In this document: positions 26,501 to 36,154 of the stretch, piece by piece
How the letters are laid out: each line of letters opens with the position of its first letter
How positions within the stretch are numbered: position 1 is the stretch's first letter
DNA from: Candidatus Dietzia intestinipullorum
GTDB lineage: Bacteria > Actinomycetota > Actinomycetes > Mycobacteriales > Mycobacteriaceae
DNA: 57,879 nucleotides
Assembly: GCA_019119635.1 (NCBI GenBank)
Contig: DWWP01000028.1
Span: 1-57,879 of the forward strand
Reading direction: 5' to 3'
Program-made: the position numbers and the translations under genes
The notes under the pieces: model-generated
What the model was told of the DNA's origin: nothing
What the model saw: the letters and a program-made list of their open reading frames with translations, nothing else
Databases searched by the model: none

Positions 26501-27238
26501 CTAGGCGCCGAGGATCGACGCGAGGGTCATCGACTCCGCGGCGTACACGCCGGCCACGGCCGCCAGGACCACCACGACGGTGTAACCGGCCCAGGACGCG
26601 GTCTCGCGCCCGGCCCGCCCGACGCGGCCGGGCAGCCTGCGGGGCAGGACCACCAGGGCGACGGCCGCGATCGCGCCCACCACGAGGCCGCCGAGGTGGG
26701 CGGCCAGCGAGATGCCGGGGACCACGAAGCTCACGCCGATGTTGAGCGCGAGGAGGACCGCGATCCCCTTGATGTCCAGGCGCAGCGCCGCGGCGACGAT
26801 CGCGTAGGCCCCCATCAGACCGAAGATCGCACCCGACGCGCCCGCCGTCAGCGAGTTCTGCCCGTAGAACATCACCGCGACGGAACCGCCGAGGGCGGAC
26901 ACCAGATAGAGCGCGAGGAAGCGGGCGTGCCCGATGCTGCGTTCGATCGCCAGCCCGAGGATCCACAACATGTACATGTTGAGCAGCAGGTGCAGCGGCC
27001 CGAAGTGCTGGAACGCGGAGGTGAGCAGGCGCCACCACTCGTCGCGGACCGCCACCACGGGCGGGAACAACGCGGTCGCCTCGAACAGCGGGGACAGGTG
27101 ATTGCTCATCACACTGCGCGCCTGCAGGGCCGTCGCGGCGTACACGGCGAGGGAGGCCGTGATCAGCCACGCCGTCACCGGCTGCAGGCGGAAGAATCGG
27201 GCGACGGCGCCGCCCCCACCACGGGTCTGGGTGCTCAA
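26501..27238 (-). CDS. rhomboid-family intramembrane serine protease
   Basis: I chose the TTG at 27238 (reading STQTRGGGG) because GAGGCGG lies 7-10 bases before it; the open frame runs further but crosses ppiA in a foreign frame. The 245-residue protein has six to seven membrane segments. The catalytic serine is in AGASGAIFG and the histidine in AAHLGG, with the HLLLNM motif in segment 2. Rhomboids cut membrane proteins within the bilayer. Its substrate here is unknown. It sits between the PH-domain gene and ppiA, where mycobacteria have no gene. Confidence 0.88.
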   Translation of the reverse strand: MSTQTRGGGGAVARFFRLQPVTAWLITASLAVYAATALQARSVMSNHLSPLFEATALFPPVVAVRDEWWRLLTSAFQHFGPLHLLLNMYMLWILGLAIERSIGHARFLALYLVSALGGSVAVMFYGQNSLTAGASGAIFGLMGAYAIVAAALRLDIKGIAVLLALNIGVSFVVPGISLAAHLGGLVVGAIAAVALVVLPRRLPGRVGRAGRETASWAGYTVVVVLAAVAGVYAAESMTLASILGA

Positions 27239-27336
27239 CTGGTCCGCCTCACTACACGCGCGACGCGGGGCCGGATGTCCGGTTCCCGCGTCGCGCGCGA
27301 TCGGTCGACACTGTGCGAGGTCGACGAGGATGTTTC

Positions 27337-27867
27337 TCAGGCGATCTCGATCGACTCGATGACGATGTCCTCGGTCGGACGGTCCATCGCACCGGTGCTG
27401 GTGGCGGCGATGGCGTCCACGACCTTCCGCGAGTCGTCGTCGGCGACCTTGCCGAAGATCGTGTGCCGGTTGTTCAGGTGCGGGGTCTGCCCGACGGTGA
27501 TGAAGAACTGCGAGCCGTTGGTGCCCGGGCCCGCGTTGGCCATGGCCAGCAGGTACGGCTCGGTGAACTGCAGCTCGGGGTGGAACTCGTCTTTGAACTG
27601 GTAGCCCGGGCCGCCGCGGCCGGTGCCCGTGGGGTCGCCGCCCTGGACCATGAAGCCCGAGATGACGCGGTGGAAGATCGAGCCGTCGTAGAACGGGCCC
27701 GACTTCTCGCCCTTGGCGTTGGGCTGCGAGTAGTCCTTGGAACCGTCGGCCAGGCCCACGAAGTTCGAGACCGTCTCGGGCGCGTGGTTGCCGTACAGCT
27801 CGACCGCGATGTCGCCCTTGTTGGTGTGGATGGTTGCCTTCTGCGTTGCGATGCTCACGGCCTCCAT
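27337..27867 (-). CDS. ppiA: cyclophilin-type peptidyl-prolyl isomerase
   Basis: The 176-residue cytoplasmic protein (start ATG 27867, MEAVSIATQ; a GTG at 27858 is possible) carries the full cyclophilin core: [43 protein letters not shown] and HTIFGKV. It catalyses cis-trans isomerisation of prolyl bonds. The location beside cwsA and the PH-domain gene matches mycobacterial ppiA. Confidence 0.95.
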   Translation of the reverse strand: MEAVSIATQKATIHTNKGDIAVELYGNHAPETVSNFVGLADGSKDYSQPNAKGEKSGPFYDGSIFHRVISGFMVQGGDPTGTGRGGPGYQFKDEFHPELQFTEPYLLAMANAGPGTNGSQFFITVGQTPHLNNRHTIFGKVADDDSRKVVDAIAATSTGAMDRPTEDIVIESIEIA

Positions 27868-27938
27868 CCTGCCACGGCCCCACCTGCGGCGTCGGCGCGG
27901 AGGTGGTCGGTGTCCGAGTGCTGTGCAACCATCGACAC

Positions 27939-28622
27939 ATGAGCAGACGAAGCGAGCGCAAGGCCGCCCACAAGGCGGCGAAGAACGCACAGAAGCAGGC
28001 GGAGAAGGACCTCCGGACCGCGCGGGACTCCGCACGCAAGGCGTTCGATCTCAAGGACCCCCGCTTCCTCGGCGAGGCCGCGGTGGCCGCGACCCGCGGG
28101 CCGGCAGGGCTGGCGCTCTTCGGCGCGAGCCGGGGACTGCAGGTCGCCCGCGACAAGCGTGCCGAGAGGGCCGAGCTCCTCGACTCGCTCACCACGGACG
28201 CCAAGCAGCACGCCGCGACCGTGCGCGAGCACGCCTCCGAGCTGGTGGAGCCCTCGGCGCCCCCGGCCAAGCGTCGTGGTGTCCTGCGCCGCTTCGCGCC
28301 CCTGTGGATCATCGGACTGACCGGGGGCGCGGCCCTCGCGGGCGCCACCGCCTACTTCCTGCGCGATCCGCAGTCCGGCTCGTCGTCGTCCCCGGCACGG
28401 CCGTCCACCTCCACGCCGTCTCCCTCGACCACCGGGCCGGCTCCCATGGACACCGCCGACCCGGAGGGGCCGGCGGACCAGCCCGTCGCTCCCACACCCG
28501 CGGCGTCGGAGCCCTCCGCCGCCGAGGACGACACCACGGGCACCGCCCCCGCCGCCGACAGCGCGGCCCCGGGCCCGGCCGCCGGTTCCGCCCCGCAGCC
28601 CGAGGACTCCGACGAGAAATGA
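27939..28622 (+). CDS. cwsA: CwsA-like cell-wall synthesis membrane protein
   Basis: The 227-residue protein has a strongly basic helical N-terminus ([20 protein letters not shown]), one membrane segment (about 125-145, [20 protein letters not shown]) and a Ser/Thr/Pro-rich outer tail. In mycobacteria CwsA lies next to ppiA and works with CrgA and Wag31 in division and pole growth. The assignment rests on position and topology; the sequence is divergent and the outer tail is longer. Confidence 0.65.
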   Translation: MSRRSERKAAHKAAKNAQKQAEKDLRTARDSARKAFDLKDPRFLGEAAVAATRGPAGLALFGASRGLQVARDKRAERAELLDSLTTDAKQHAATVREHASELVEPSAPPAKRRGVLRRFAPLWIIGLTGGAALAGATAYFLRDPQSGSSSSPARPSTSTPSPSTTGPAPMDTADPEGPADQPVAPTPAASEPSAAEDDTTGTAPAADSAAPGPAAGSAPQPEDSDEK

Positions 28623-28737
28623 CCCCCGGGGGCGGGCCGGCGCCGCTACCGGGTTGGTGACCGGAGCCCCGCCGGCGCCCGTGACCTCCTAGGATGAGAC
28701 GTCGTCCCGTCCCTCCGAGAGTTCCCGAGGTCCCCGC

Positions 28738-30060
28738 ATGACGTCTGACGCCCCCGCTTCCGATCTGGTCAAGGCACTGCTCCCCGAGAGCGAGATGCCC
28801 ACCCACTGGTACAACATCCAGGCCGATCTGCCGGAGCCGATGGCGCCGCACCTGCACCCGGGGACCAAGGAACCCCTCGGGCCGGACGACCTGGCGCCCC
28901 TGTTCCCCGCGGGGCTCATCGAGCAGGAGGTCACCCCGGACCGGTACGTGGAGATCCCCGAGCCGGTCCGTGAGGTGTACCGCCTGTGGCGTCCGTCCCC
29001 GCTGAACCGCGCCCGCCGGCTCGAGAAGGCCCTGGGCACCTCGGCACGCCTCTTCTACAAGTACGAGGGCACGAGCCCCGTGGGCTCGCACAAGCCCAAC
29101 ACCGCGGTCGCGCAGGCCTACTACAACGCGGCCGAGGGCATCACCAAGCTCACCACCGAGACGGGTGCCGGCCAGTGGGGCGCGTCGCTGGCGTTCGCCG
29201 GCCAGTCCTTCGGCGTGGACGTCGAGGTGTGGCAGGTCAAGGCCTCGTTCGAGTCCAAGCCGTACCGGCGGATGCTCATGGAGACGTTCGGCGCCTCCGT
29301 GCACCCGAGCCCGTCCACTCTCACCGAAGCGGGCCGGAGCTTCCTCGCCAAGGACCCCGACACCCCCGGCTCGCTGGGCATGGCGGTGTCCGAGGCCGTC
29401 GAGGTGGCCGCGGCGGACGCCGGGACCCGGTACTCGCTGGGCTCGGTGCTCAACCACGTGTGCCTGCACCAGACCATCATCGGCGAGGAGACGCTCAAGC
29501 AGCTCGAGATGTTCGGCGAGGAGGCCCCCGAGTTCGTCTTCGGCTGCGCGGGCGGCGGCTCCAACCTGGCCGGGCTCGCGTTTCCGTTCATCCGACAGAA
29601 CCTCGCCGGAGCCGACACCAGGATCGTGGCCGTCGAACCCACCGCGTGCCCGTCCCTGACCGAGGGCGAGTTCCGGTACGACCACGGCGACGTCGCCGGG
29701 CTCACGCCACTGATGAAGATGTACACGCTCGGCCAAGGGTTCGTCCCGGACCCCATCCACTCCGGCGGCCTGCGGTACCACGGCATGGCGCCGCTGGTCA
29801 GCCACACCAAGCACCTCGGCCTGCTCGACTCGATGGCGGTGGAGCAGAACGTGGCGTTCGCCGCCGGTGTCGAGTTCGCCAAGGCCGAGGGCATCGTCCC
29901 CGCGCCCGAGTCCACGCACGCCCTCGCCGGCGCCTTCGCCGAGGCCCGGCGGCACACCGGGGAGCCGGGCACCGGTCCGGCGATCGTGATCGGCCTGTCG
30001 GGCCACGGCTTCCTCGACCTGCCGGCGTTCGAGTCCTACGTCCGGGGCGAGCTGGGCTGA
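28738..30060 (+). CDS. TrpB-like PLP-dependent enzyme (TrpB2 type)
   Basis: The 440-residue protein is of the longer TrpB2 form. The PLP lysine is in GSHKPNTA (K119), the phosphate loop is CAGGGSN, and the C-terminal SGHGFLDL is typical. TrpB2 enzymes join serine or O-phosphoserine to indole, often without a TrpA partner. No other trp genes adjoin it, so it may be a stand-alone or salvage enzyme. A TAGGAT -10 candidate lies at 28690-28695 and GAGGT precedes the ATG. Confidence 0.9.
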   Translation: MTSDAPASDLVKALLPESEMPTHWYNIQADLPEPMAPHLHPGTKEPLGPDDLAPLFPAGLIEQEVTPDRYVEIPEPVREVYRLWRPSPLNRARRLEKALGTSARLFYKYEGTSPVGSHKPNTAVAQAYYNAAEGITKLTTETGAGQWGASLAFAGQSFGVDVEVWQVKASFESKPYRRMLMETFGASVHPSPSTLTEAGRSFLAKDPDTPGSLGMAVSEAVEVAAADAGTRYSLGSVLNHVCLHQTIIGEETLKQLEMFGEEAPEFVFGCAGGGSNLAGLAFPFIRQNLAGADTRIVAVEPTACPSLTEGEFRYDHGDVAGLTPLMKMYTLGQGFVPDPIHSGGLRYHGMAPLVSHTKHLGLLDSMAVEQNVAFAAGVEFAKAEGIVPAPESTHALAGAFAEARRHTGEPGTGPAIVIGLSGHGFLDLPAFESYVRGELG

Positions 30061-30132
30061 GGACCATCGGGCCGCGGAGGCGGTGCGCTTAGTATCGGGA
30101 GCGGACCCCCTCCCCCGACATCAGGAGCCCCC

Positions 30133-31062
30133 ATGGCCAACGCAATCGATTTCACCGACCGCGTCGCGATCATCACCGGATCGGGCGGCGGACTCGGCCG
30201 CGCCTACGCCCTCGCACTGGCCGAGCGTGGCGCCAGGGTCGTCGTCAACGATCTCGGCGGCGACGTGCACGGCCAGGGCGGCACCGCCTCCCCCGCCCAG
30301 CAGGTCGTCGACGAGATCACCGCGGCCGGCGGCGAGGCGATCGTCGACGGGCACGACATCACCGACCGGTCCGCGGTCGATTCCCTGGTGAGCTCCGTGA
30401 TCGACACGTGGGGCCGGATCGACATCCTCATCAACAACGCCGGCATCCTGCGCGACAAGTCGTTCGCCAAGATGAGCGACGAGGACTTCCGCAAGGTCCT
30501 CGAGGTCCACCTCATGGGCTCGGTCAACTGCACCAAGGCGGTCTGGCCGCACATGGCCGAGGCCGGCTACGGCCGCATCCTCATGACCAGCTCGTCGTCG
30601 GGCATCTACGGAAACTTCGGGCAGACCAACTACGGCGCCGCCAAATCCGGGCTCGTGGGCCTGATGAACTCGCTCGCGATCGAGGGCGCCAAGAAGAACA
30701 TCAAGGTCAACGCCATCGCGCCGACCGCCGCCACCCGCATGACCGAGGACCTGCTCCCCCAGCAGGTGCTCGACATCATGGGCCCGGAGACCATCGCCTC
30801 CGGCGCGCTGTTCATGGTGAGCGACGACGCGCCCACCAAGACCATCCTCGGCGCCGGCGCCGGCGTCTTCGCCGTCTCCCAGATGGTCGAGAGCCGGGGT
30901 GTGTTCCTGCCGGAGGAGGCCCGCAACCCCGAGGTCGTGGCCGAGCGGTGGGCGGAGATCTCCGACCTCACCGACGCCCAGCCGCTGGAGTCCGCCTTCG
31001 AGCAGACCTCCAAGTACGCCGCCCTGGCCGCTCGCGAGCTGGGCCTGTACCTCGAGAGCTGA
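30133..31062 (+). CDS. short-chain dehydrogenase, (3R)-hydroxyacyl-CoA dehydrogenase type
   Basis: The 309-residue SDR has the cofactor loop TGSGGGLGRAYA (12-ish onward), NNAG, and the catalytic Ser-Tyr-Lys in SSSSGIYGNFGQTNYGAAK. The long insert NDLGGDVHGQGG and C-terminal extension resemble the dehydrogenase unit of multifunctional enzyme type 2 in beta-oxidation. TAGTAT at 30090-30095 is a likely -10 and AGGAG lies 7 bases before the ATG. It may serve oxidation of fatty acids made from alkanes, given the neighbours. Confidence 0.88.
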   Translation: MANAIDFTDRVAIITGSGGGLGRAYALALAERGARVVVNDLGGDVHGQGGTASPAQQVVDEITAAGGEAIVDGHDITDRSAVDSLVSSVIDTWGRIDILINNAGILRDKSFAKMSDEDFRKVLEVHLMGSVNCTKAVWPHMAEAGYGRILMTSSSSGIYGNFGQTNYGAAKSGLVGLMNSLAIEGAKKNIKVNAIAPTAATRMTEDLLPQQVLDIMGPETIASGALFMVSDDAPTKTILGAGAGVFAVSQMVESRGVFLPEEARNPEVVAERWAEISDLTDAQPLESAFEQTSKYAALAARELGLYLES

Positions 31063-31071
31063 CCCCGGGAG

Positions 31072-32946
31072 TCATTCCTGGTCGGCGAACTGGGTGCTGT
31101 AGAGCTCCGCGTAGCGGCCGCCGGCGGTGAGGAGCTCAGCGTGGCTCCCGGACTCCACCACGTCGCCCTCCTCCAGCACGAGGATCCGGTCGGCGGCCCG
31201 GACGGTGGACAGGCGGTGCGCGATCACCAGCGACGTCCGGTCCACCATGGCCTCCGTCAACGCCTCCTGCACCGCGGATTCGTTGGTCGAGTCGAGGGCG
31301 CTGGTGGCCTCGTCGAGGACCACCACCGGCGGCTCGGCGATGAGCAGCCGGGCGATCGTCAGGCGCTGACGCTCCCCTCCCGACAGGCGGTAGCCCCGGT
31401 CGCCGATCACCGTGTCCAGCCCGTCCGGCAGCGTGTGGACCAGCCCGTCGAGCCGCGCACGCCGCAGCGCGTCCCACACCTGGTCGTCGGACACGTCGGG
31501 CCGGGCGAAGCCCAGGTTGGCACGCACCGTGTCATGGAACAGGTGCCCGTCCTGGGTGACCATCCCGACGGTCCGGCGCAGGGACGACGAGGTCACGTCG
31601 CGCACGTCGAGTCCGCCCACCCGTACCGCGCCGGAGTCCACGTCGTAGAGCCGGGGCAGCAGCGACGCGATGGTGGACTTGCCCGCGCCCGACGAGCCGA
31701 CCAGCGCGATGATCTGCCCCGGCTCGGCACGGAAGCTCACCCCGTGCAGGACCTCCTGACCACCGCGGGAATCGAGGACGGCGACCTCCTCGAGCGAGGC
31801 CAGCGAGACCTTGTCCGCCGACGGGTAGGAGAAGCGGACGTCGTCGAACTCGACGGCCACCGGGCCCTCCGGGACGTCGACGGCGTCGGGAGCGTCGGAG
31901 ATCAGGGGTTCCAGGTCGAGGACCTCGAAGACGCGCTCGAAGCTCACGATCGCCGCGACGACGTCGACGGGCGCGTTGGCCAGCGAGGTCAGCGGGCCGT
32001 AGAGGCGGGTGAGCAGCAGCGCGAGCGCCACCACCGAGCCGGCGTCCATCGTGCCGTTGAGGGCGAACCAGCCGCCGAGTCCGTAGACCAGCGCCAGCGC
32101 GAGCGTCGAGACCAGGGTGAGCGAGTTCATGAACACGCTCATGAGCAGGGCCGTCCGCACGCCGATGTCGCGCACGCGACCCGCGCGGGTGCGGAACTCC
32201 GTCGACTCCGCGTCGGGCCGCCCGAAGAGCTTGACCAGGGTGGCGCCGCCGGCGTTGAACCGTTCGGTCATCTGGTCGTTCATGGACGCGTTGAGGTCCG
32301 AGGCCTCCCGGCGCAGCCGCGCCAGGCGGCGACCCACGTAGCGCGCGGGGAACAGGAAGATGGGCAGCAGGACGACCGACAGCACGGTGAGCTGCCAGTT
32401 TAGACCCGCCATCACCACGAGGGTGAGGATGAGCTGGACGGCGTTGGACACCACTCCGGACAGGGTGTCCGAGAAGGCGCGCTGCGCCCCGATCACGTCG
32501 TTGTTGAGCCGGCTCACCAGCGCGCCCGTCCGGGTCCGCGTGAAGAACGCGATCGGCATGGTCTGGACGTGGTCGAACACCGAGCGCCGCAGATCCAGCG
32601 TCAGTCCCTCGCCGATGCGCGCCGACCAGAGGCGGGTGACCACCGCGGTGACGGCCTCCGCGATCCCGATGGCGGCGATCGCCAGCGCGAGCAGGAACAC
32701 GATCCGGAACTGTGACTGCTCGACGATCGCGGTGACCACGCGCCCCGCCAGCAGCGGTGTGGCCACGGCGAGGACGGCGCCGAGCACGGACAGGACGAGG
32801 AAGACGACGATGAGCGCGGTGTGCGGCCCGGCGAAGACGCCGATCCTGCGGAAGTTCTCGCGGGTGAACACCGCGCGGTCGAGCCGGACGTCGCCGCTCT
32901 CGGATCGCATCATCGCCCGCATCGCGGACTGCTGCATCGTCACCAT
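31072..32946 (-). CDS. ABC transporter, fused membrane and ATPase domains
   Basis: I chose ATG 32946 (MVTMQQSAM) because GGGGAGTGGAG precedes it directly. The 624-residue half-exporter has six membrane segments (about 35-310) and an ATPase domain with Walker A GSSGAGKST, signature LSGGERQRL and Walker B VVVLDEATSALD. Proteins of this MsbA/MDR type export lipids or drugs as dimers. It is divergent from alkW1 with a 226-base shared control region, so it may be linked to alkane or lipid handling; the substrate is unknown. Confidence 0.92.
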   Translation of the reverse strand: MVTMQQSAMRAMMRSESGDVRLDRAVFTRENFRRIGVFAGPHTALIVVFLVLSVLGAVLAVATPLLAGRVVTAIVEQSQFRIVFLLALAIAAIGIAEAVTAVVTRLWSARIGEGLTLDLRRSVFDHVQTMPIAFFTRTRTGALVSRLNNDVIGAQRAFSDTLSGVVSNAVQLILTLVVMAGLNWQLTVLSVVLLPIFLFPARYVGRRLARLRREASDLNASMNDQMTERFNAGGATLVKLFGRPDAESTEFRTRAGRVRDIGVRTALLMSVFMNSLTLVSTLALALVYGLGGWFALNGTMDAGSVVALALLLTRLYGPLTSLANAPVDVVAAIVSFERVFEVLDLEPLISDAPDAVDVPEGPVAVEFDDVRFSYPSADKVSLASLEEVAVLDSRGGQEVLHGVSFRAEPGQIIALVGSSGAGKSTIASLLPRLYDVDSGAVRVGGLDVRDVTSSSLRRTVGMVTQDGHLFHDTVRANLGFARPDVSDDQVWDALRRARLDGLVHTLPDGLDTVIGDRGYRLSGGERQRLTIARLLIAEPPVVVLDEATSALDSTNESAVQEALTEAMVDRTSLVIAHRLSTVRAADRILVLEEGDVVESGSHAELLTAGGRYAELYSTQFADQE

Positions 32947-33066
32947 CTCCACTCCCCTCGTCGGGGAGGGGGCCCGACGGCTGGTCACTACAACGATGCG
33001 GACGTCCGACCTATTCCGCGGGCTGCCCCACCTCGTCGTACTCGACGGCGGCCGGCCGGGTCTCAC

Positions 33067-33116
33067 TTTGGACAAATTCCGGGGCCGTGTCTAGACATCT
33101 GCCGCCAGTTTGTCTA
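33067..33116 (+). promoter_or_regulatory. candidate AlkX operator before alkW1
   Basis: The divergent region holds a perfect palindrome TGTCTAGACA (33088-33097), a half copy TGTCTA (33111-33116), and TTTGGACAAA (33067-33076). GACAAA at 33071-33076 and TTTGTC at 33109-33114 form a wider inverted repeat. In Dietzia the TetR protein AlkX represses alkW1; these elements are the natural candidate sites, but binding is inferred. Confidence 0.5.
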
Positions 33117-33172
33117 ACCTCGGGGCAAGGCAGTGGCATTTGCCACACTTGAACCGTTCGGAGGTCTTCACG

Positions 33173-34663
33173 ATGTCCAGCACCGAGTACATCCGCCACG
33201 GTGGTGACGAGGCGGCGCACGAGCACCACCACCACGACCCGGCGGTGGAGCCGTACCCGTGGAGCGATGCCAAGCGCTACCTGTGGCTGCTCGGCCTCAT
33301 CCCGGCCGCCGGGCTGTTCCTCTCGATGCCCTTCGTCATCGGGTTCAACGCCCTCGGCTGGGGGCCCGCGGCCACCGCGGCGTGGTTCCTGCTGCCGATC
33401 CTCGTCTACGTCGCCATCCCGCTCGCCGACCTCAAGGTCGGCGCCGACGGCCAGAACCCGCCGGACGAGGTGATGGACAAGCTCGAGGCGGACCCGTTCT
33501 ACCGGTGGTGCACCTACCTGTACATCCCGCTGCAGTACGCCTCGCTCATCGTCGCCTGCTACCTGTGGACCGCGAACGATCTGTCGTGGCTCGGCTACGA
33601 CGGCGGGCTCGGGATCGCCGGCTCGATCGGCGTGGCCTGGACCGTATCCGTCACCGGCGGCATCGGCATCAACACCGCGCACGAGCTGGGCCACAAGATC
33701 GCGGGAAGTGAGAAGTGGCTGTCCAAGATCGCGCTCGCCACCACCGGCTACGGCCACTTCTTCATCGAGCACAACCGCGGCCACCACGCCCGCGTGGCCA
33801 CCCCCGAGGATCCCGCGAGCGCACGCTTCGGCGAGTCGTTCTGGTCGTTCCTCCCGCGCAGTGTGTTCGGTTCGCTGCGCTCGGCGTGGCAGCTGGAGAA
33901 GGAGCGTCTCGGGCGCCTCGGCAAGGGACCGTGGACGCTGCGCAACGACAACCTCAACGCCTGGCTCATGACCGTCGTGCTCTTCGGCGCCCTCATCGCG
34001 GTGTTCGGCTGGCAGGTGGCACCCTGGCTGATCGCCCAGGCGATCCTCGGCTTCGCCCTGCTGGAGGTGGTCAACTACCTCGAGCACTACGGCCTGCTGC
34101 GGCAGAAGACCTCGTCCGGTCGCTACCAGCGCTGCCGCCCCGCGCACTCGTGGAACTCCGACCACCTGGTCACCAACATCTTCCTGTACCACCTGCAGCG
34201 CCACTCGGACCACCACGCCAACCCGATGCGCCGCTACCAGGTTCTGCGCAGCTTCGAGGAGGCCCCGCAGCTCCCGTCCGGCTACGCCGCCATGATCGGT
34301 GTCGCCTACTTCCCGCCGCTGTGGCGCAAGGTCATGGACAAGCGGGTCCTGGCGCACTACGACGGCGACATCACCCGCGCCAACATCCAGCCCGCCAAGC
34401 GCGAGAAGGTCCTCGCCCGGTACGGCGCGGGGGCGACCGCGGTGGCGGAGCCCGAGGTGCTCGTCGACACCGACATCGCGCCGGACCAGCACTCGCCGAC
34501 CGGCGAGTACGTGTGCCCCAACTGCGGCCACCACTACAGCGAGAAGGCCGGGGAGCCGCGCGAGGGATTCCCCCCGGGCACCCCCTGGGCGGACATCCCC
34601 GCCACCTGGAGCTGCTCCGCCTGTGGCGTCCGGGACAAGATCGACTTCCGCCCCGTCACCTAG
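33173..34663 (+). CDS. alkW1: AlkB-type alkane 1-monooxygenase fused to rubredoxin
   Basis: The 496-residue membrane enzyme hydroxylates the terminal carbon of n-alkanes. The start is ATG 33173 after GGAGGT; the open frame upstream has no family match. Membrane segments bracket the iron-binding histidine boxes HELGH (about 170), EHNRGHH (about 199) and RHSDHH (about 343), plus NYLEHYGLLRQ. The C-terminal rubredoxin (about 447-496) has CPNC and CSAC iron ligands and would pass electrons within the same chain. This fusion with a downstream TetR gene is characteristic of Dietzia and relatives. Confidence 0.95.
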   Translation: MSSTEYIRHGGDEAAHEHHHHDPAVEPYPWSDAKRYLWLLGLIPAAGLFLSMPFVIGFNALGWGPAATAAWFLLPILVYVAIPLADLKVGADGQNPPDEVMDKLEADPFYRWCTYLYIPLQYASLIVACYLWTANDLSWLGYDGGLGIAGSIGVAWTVSVTGGIGINTAHELGHKIAGSEKWLSKIALATTGYGHFFIEHNRGHHARVATPEDPASARFGESFWSFLPRSVFGSLRSAWQLEKERLGRLGKGPWTLRNDNLNAWLMTVVLFGALIAVFGWQVAPWLIAQAILGFALLEVVNYLEHYGLLRQKTSSGRYQRCRPAHSWNSDHLVTNIFLYHLQRHSDHHANPMRRYQVLRSFEEAPQLPSGYAAMIGVAYFPPLWRKVMDKRVLAHYDGDITRANIQPAKREKVLARYGAGATAVAEPEVLVDTDIAPDQHSPTGEYVCPNCGHHYSEKAGEPREGFPPGTPWADIPATWSCSACGVRDKIDFRPVT

Positions 34664-34696
34664 CCACCGACCACGTGGCGCGGCCGATCAGCCACA

Positions 34697-35338
34697 ATGG
34701 TCCCCATGGCGCCGCGCAGATCGAAGAGAGACCGCTCCCGACCCGCTGGACGGGGGGAGCGGTCCTCTCTGCGTAGGACCGTGTTCAACTCCATGCACGA
34801 GTTGCTGGAGTCGCAGGACTGGTCGGCCGTGACCATGTCCGACGTGGCCAAGGCCGCCGGCCTCTCCCGGCAGACCCTGTACAGCACGTTCGGCAACCGG
34901 CAGGGCCTCGCGCAGGCGTACGCGCTCCAGCTGTCCGAGACGTTCGCCGGGGAGATCCGCGACTCCATCGAGCGCCACCCGGGTCAGATCGAACTGGCGC
35001 TGCAGGAGGGCATCAACGGCTTCCTGCGCTCCAGCAGCCGTGACCCGCTGGTGCGTGCGCTGGTCACCGGCGAGATCAAGCCCGAGCTCCTCCGACTGGT
35101 CACCACCGAGGCCGGCCCACTCATCGAGCGCGCCACCGAGGTGCTCACCCCGGCGCTGTCCCAGAGCTGGATGGGCATCCAGGAGAAGCAGGCCAAGTTG
35201 GCCGCCTCGATCATCGCCCGGGTGGGCATCAGCTTCATCTCCCTGCCGCCGGAGGACCCGGACGACCTCGCCTCCGGGCTCACCGAGGTCGTGGTGCCGT
35301 ACCTCAGGGGAGTCGTCCAGGGCGAGCTGCAGAGCTGA
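34697..35338 (+). CDS. alkX: AlkX, TetR-family regulator of alkane hydroxylase
   Basis: The 213-residue protein has a basic N-terminus and a TetR helix-turn-helix (about 40-75, MSDVAKAAGLSRQTLYSTFG). The larger helical domain would bind an inducer; in Dietzia fatty acids release AlkX from DNA. It lies 33 bases after alkW1 and is probably co-transcribed with it. Two starts are possible, ATG 34697 or ATG 34706; neither has a strong ribosome site. Confidence 0.88.
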   Translation: MVPMAPRRSKRDRSRPAGRGERSSLRRTVFNSMHELLESQDWSAVTMSDVAKAAGLSRQTLYSTFGNRQGLAQAYALQLSETFAGEIRDSIERHPGQIELALQEGINGFLRSSSRDPLVRALVTGEIKPELLRLVTTEAGPLIERATEVLTPALSQSWMGIQEKQAKLAASIIARVGISFISLPPEDPDDLASGLTEVVVPYLRGVVQGELQS

Positions 35339-35383
35339 GCCCGGGCGTGGCGGCGCCGCAGCGCGCAGGCCCCCGGACCGCGC

Positions 35384-36142
35384 TCAGCCCACGTCGCCTT
35401 TGATCGACTTCTTCCCGGGCTGACCCGGCACCGGGACGCTCGCCTCCAGGAACAGCCCCGTCGCCTCCACGCACAGTCGGTCACCCGCGTGGATCGTCGC
35501 CTTGGTCCACGTCTTGCGGCCGTCCACCTCGTACACCCACGACCGGAAGCCGAGCGGCTCCAGCAGTGGCGTGGGCGACCGGTAGTCGATCTCGTAGTGC
35601 GCGGTCATCCCGTAGCGGCCGCCCCAGTGGTTGGCCAACCCCATCATGTGGTCGATGATCAGCGCGCTGACGCCGCCGTGCACGCAACCGGGCGGGCCCT
35701 GGTAGACGGGGCCGAGCGTCACCTCGGCCCGCACCGAGCCGTCGTCGCACGCCATGAAGTCGACCGGCGGGGCGAGCGGGTTCTCCGGCCCGCCGACCGG
35801 GTTGGACCGTCGGGTGCCCCAGCCCCGCCACACGTTCTCCAGCCGCGTGGCCGGGTCCGGCACCCGCGGCTCCAGCATGTCCGCGACCTCCCCCAGCCGA
35901 TCCGCGACGTCCCCGAGTTCGACCTCGGAGTTCGCCAGTGCGCCCACCGCGTCGCGCAGTCTGCGCAGTTCGGCGACCGTCCGGTCGAGGTCCGGGTCCG
36001 ACGGCGGGAGCTCCGGGACCGGCTGCGGTTCGAACGTGTCCCCCAGCTTCCGTCGCACACTCTCGAAGTCGAAATCGTCCGCACTGTCGATCCGGGGAAT
36101 CGGACCTCTCCCGATTCCGGGACTATTGCTGTGTTTGGCCAT
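35384..36142 (-). CDS. PaaI-type hotdog thioesterase, paralogue 1
   Basis: The 252-residue protein (ATG 36142) has a helical N-terminal region (about 35-105) and a C-terminal hotdog fold with YQGPPGCVHGGVSALIIDHM, matching the PaaI family in which the central helix carries the active site. These enzymes cleave acyl-CoA thioesters. It is divergent from the SDR gene at 36155 with only 12 bases between the starts. The two other paralogues lie at 36982 and 37653. Confidence 0.85.
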   Translation of the reverse strand: MAKHSNSPGIGRGPIPRIDSADDFDFESVRRKLGDTFEPQPVPELPPSDPDLDRTVAELRRLRDAVGALANSEVELGDVADRLGEVADMLEPRVPDPATRLENVWRGWGTRRSNPVGGPENPLAPPVDFMACDDGSVRAEVTLGPVYQGPPGCVHGGVSALIIDHMMGLANHWGGRYGMTAHYEIDYRSPTPLLEPLGFRSWVYEVDGRKTWTKATIHAGDRLCVEATGLFLEASVPVPGQPGKKSIKGDVG

Positions 36143-36154
36143 ACCCTGGAGTTT

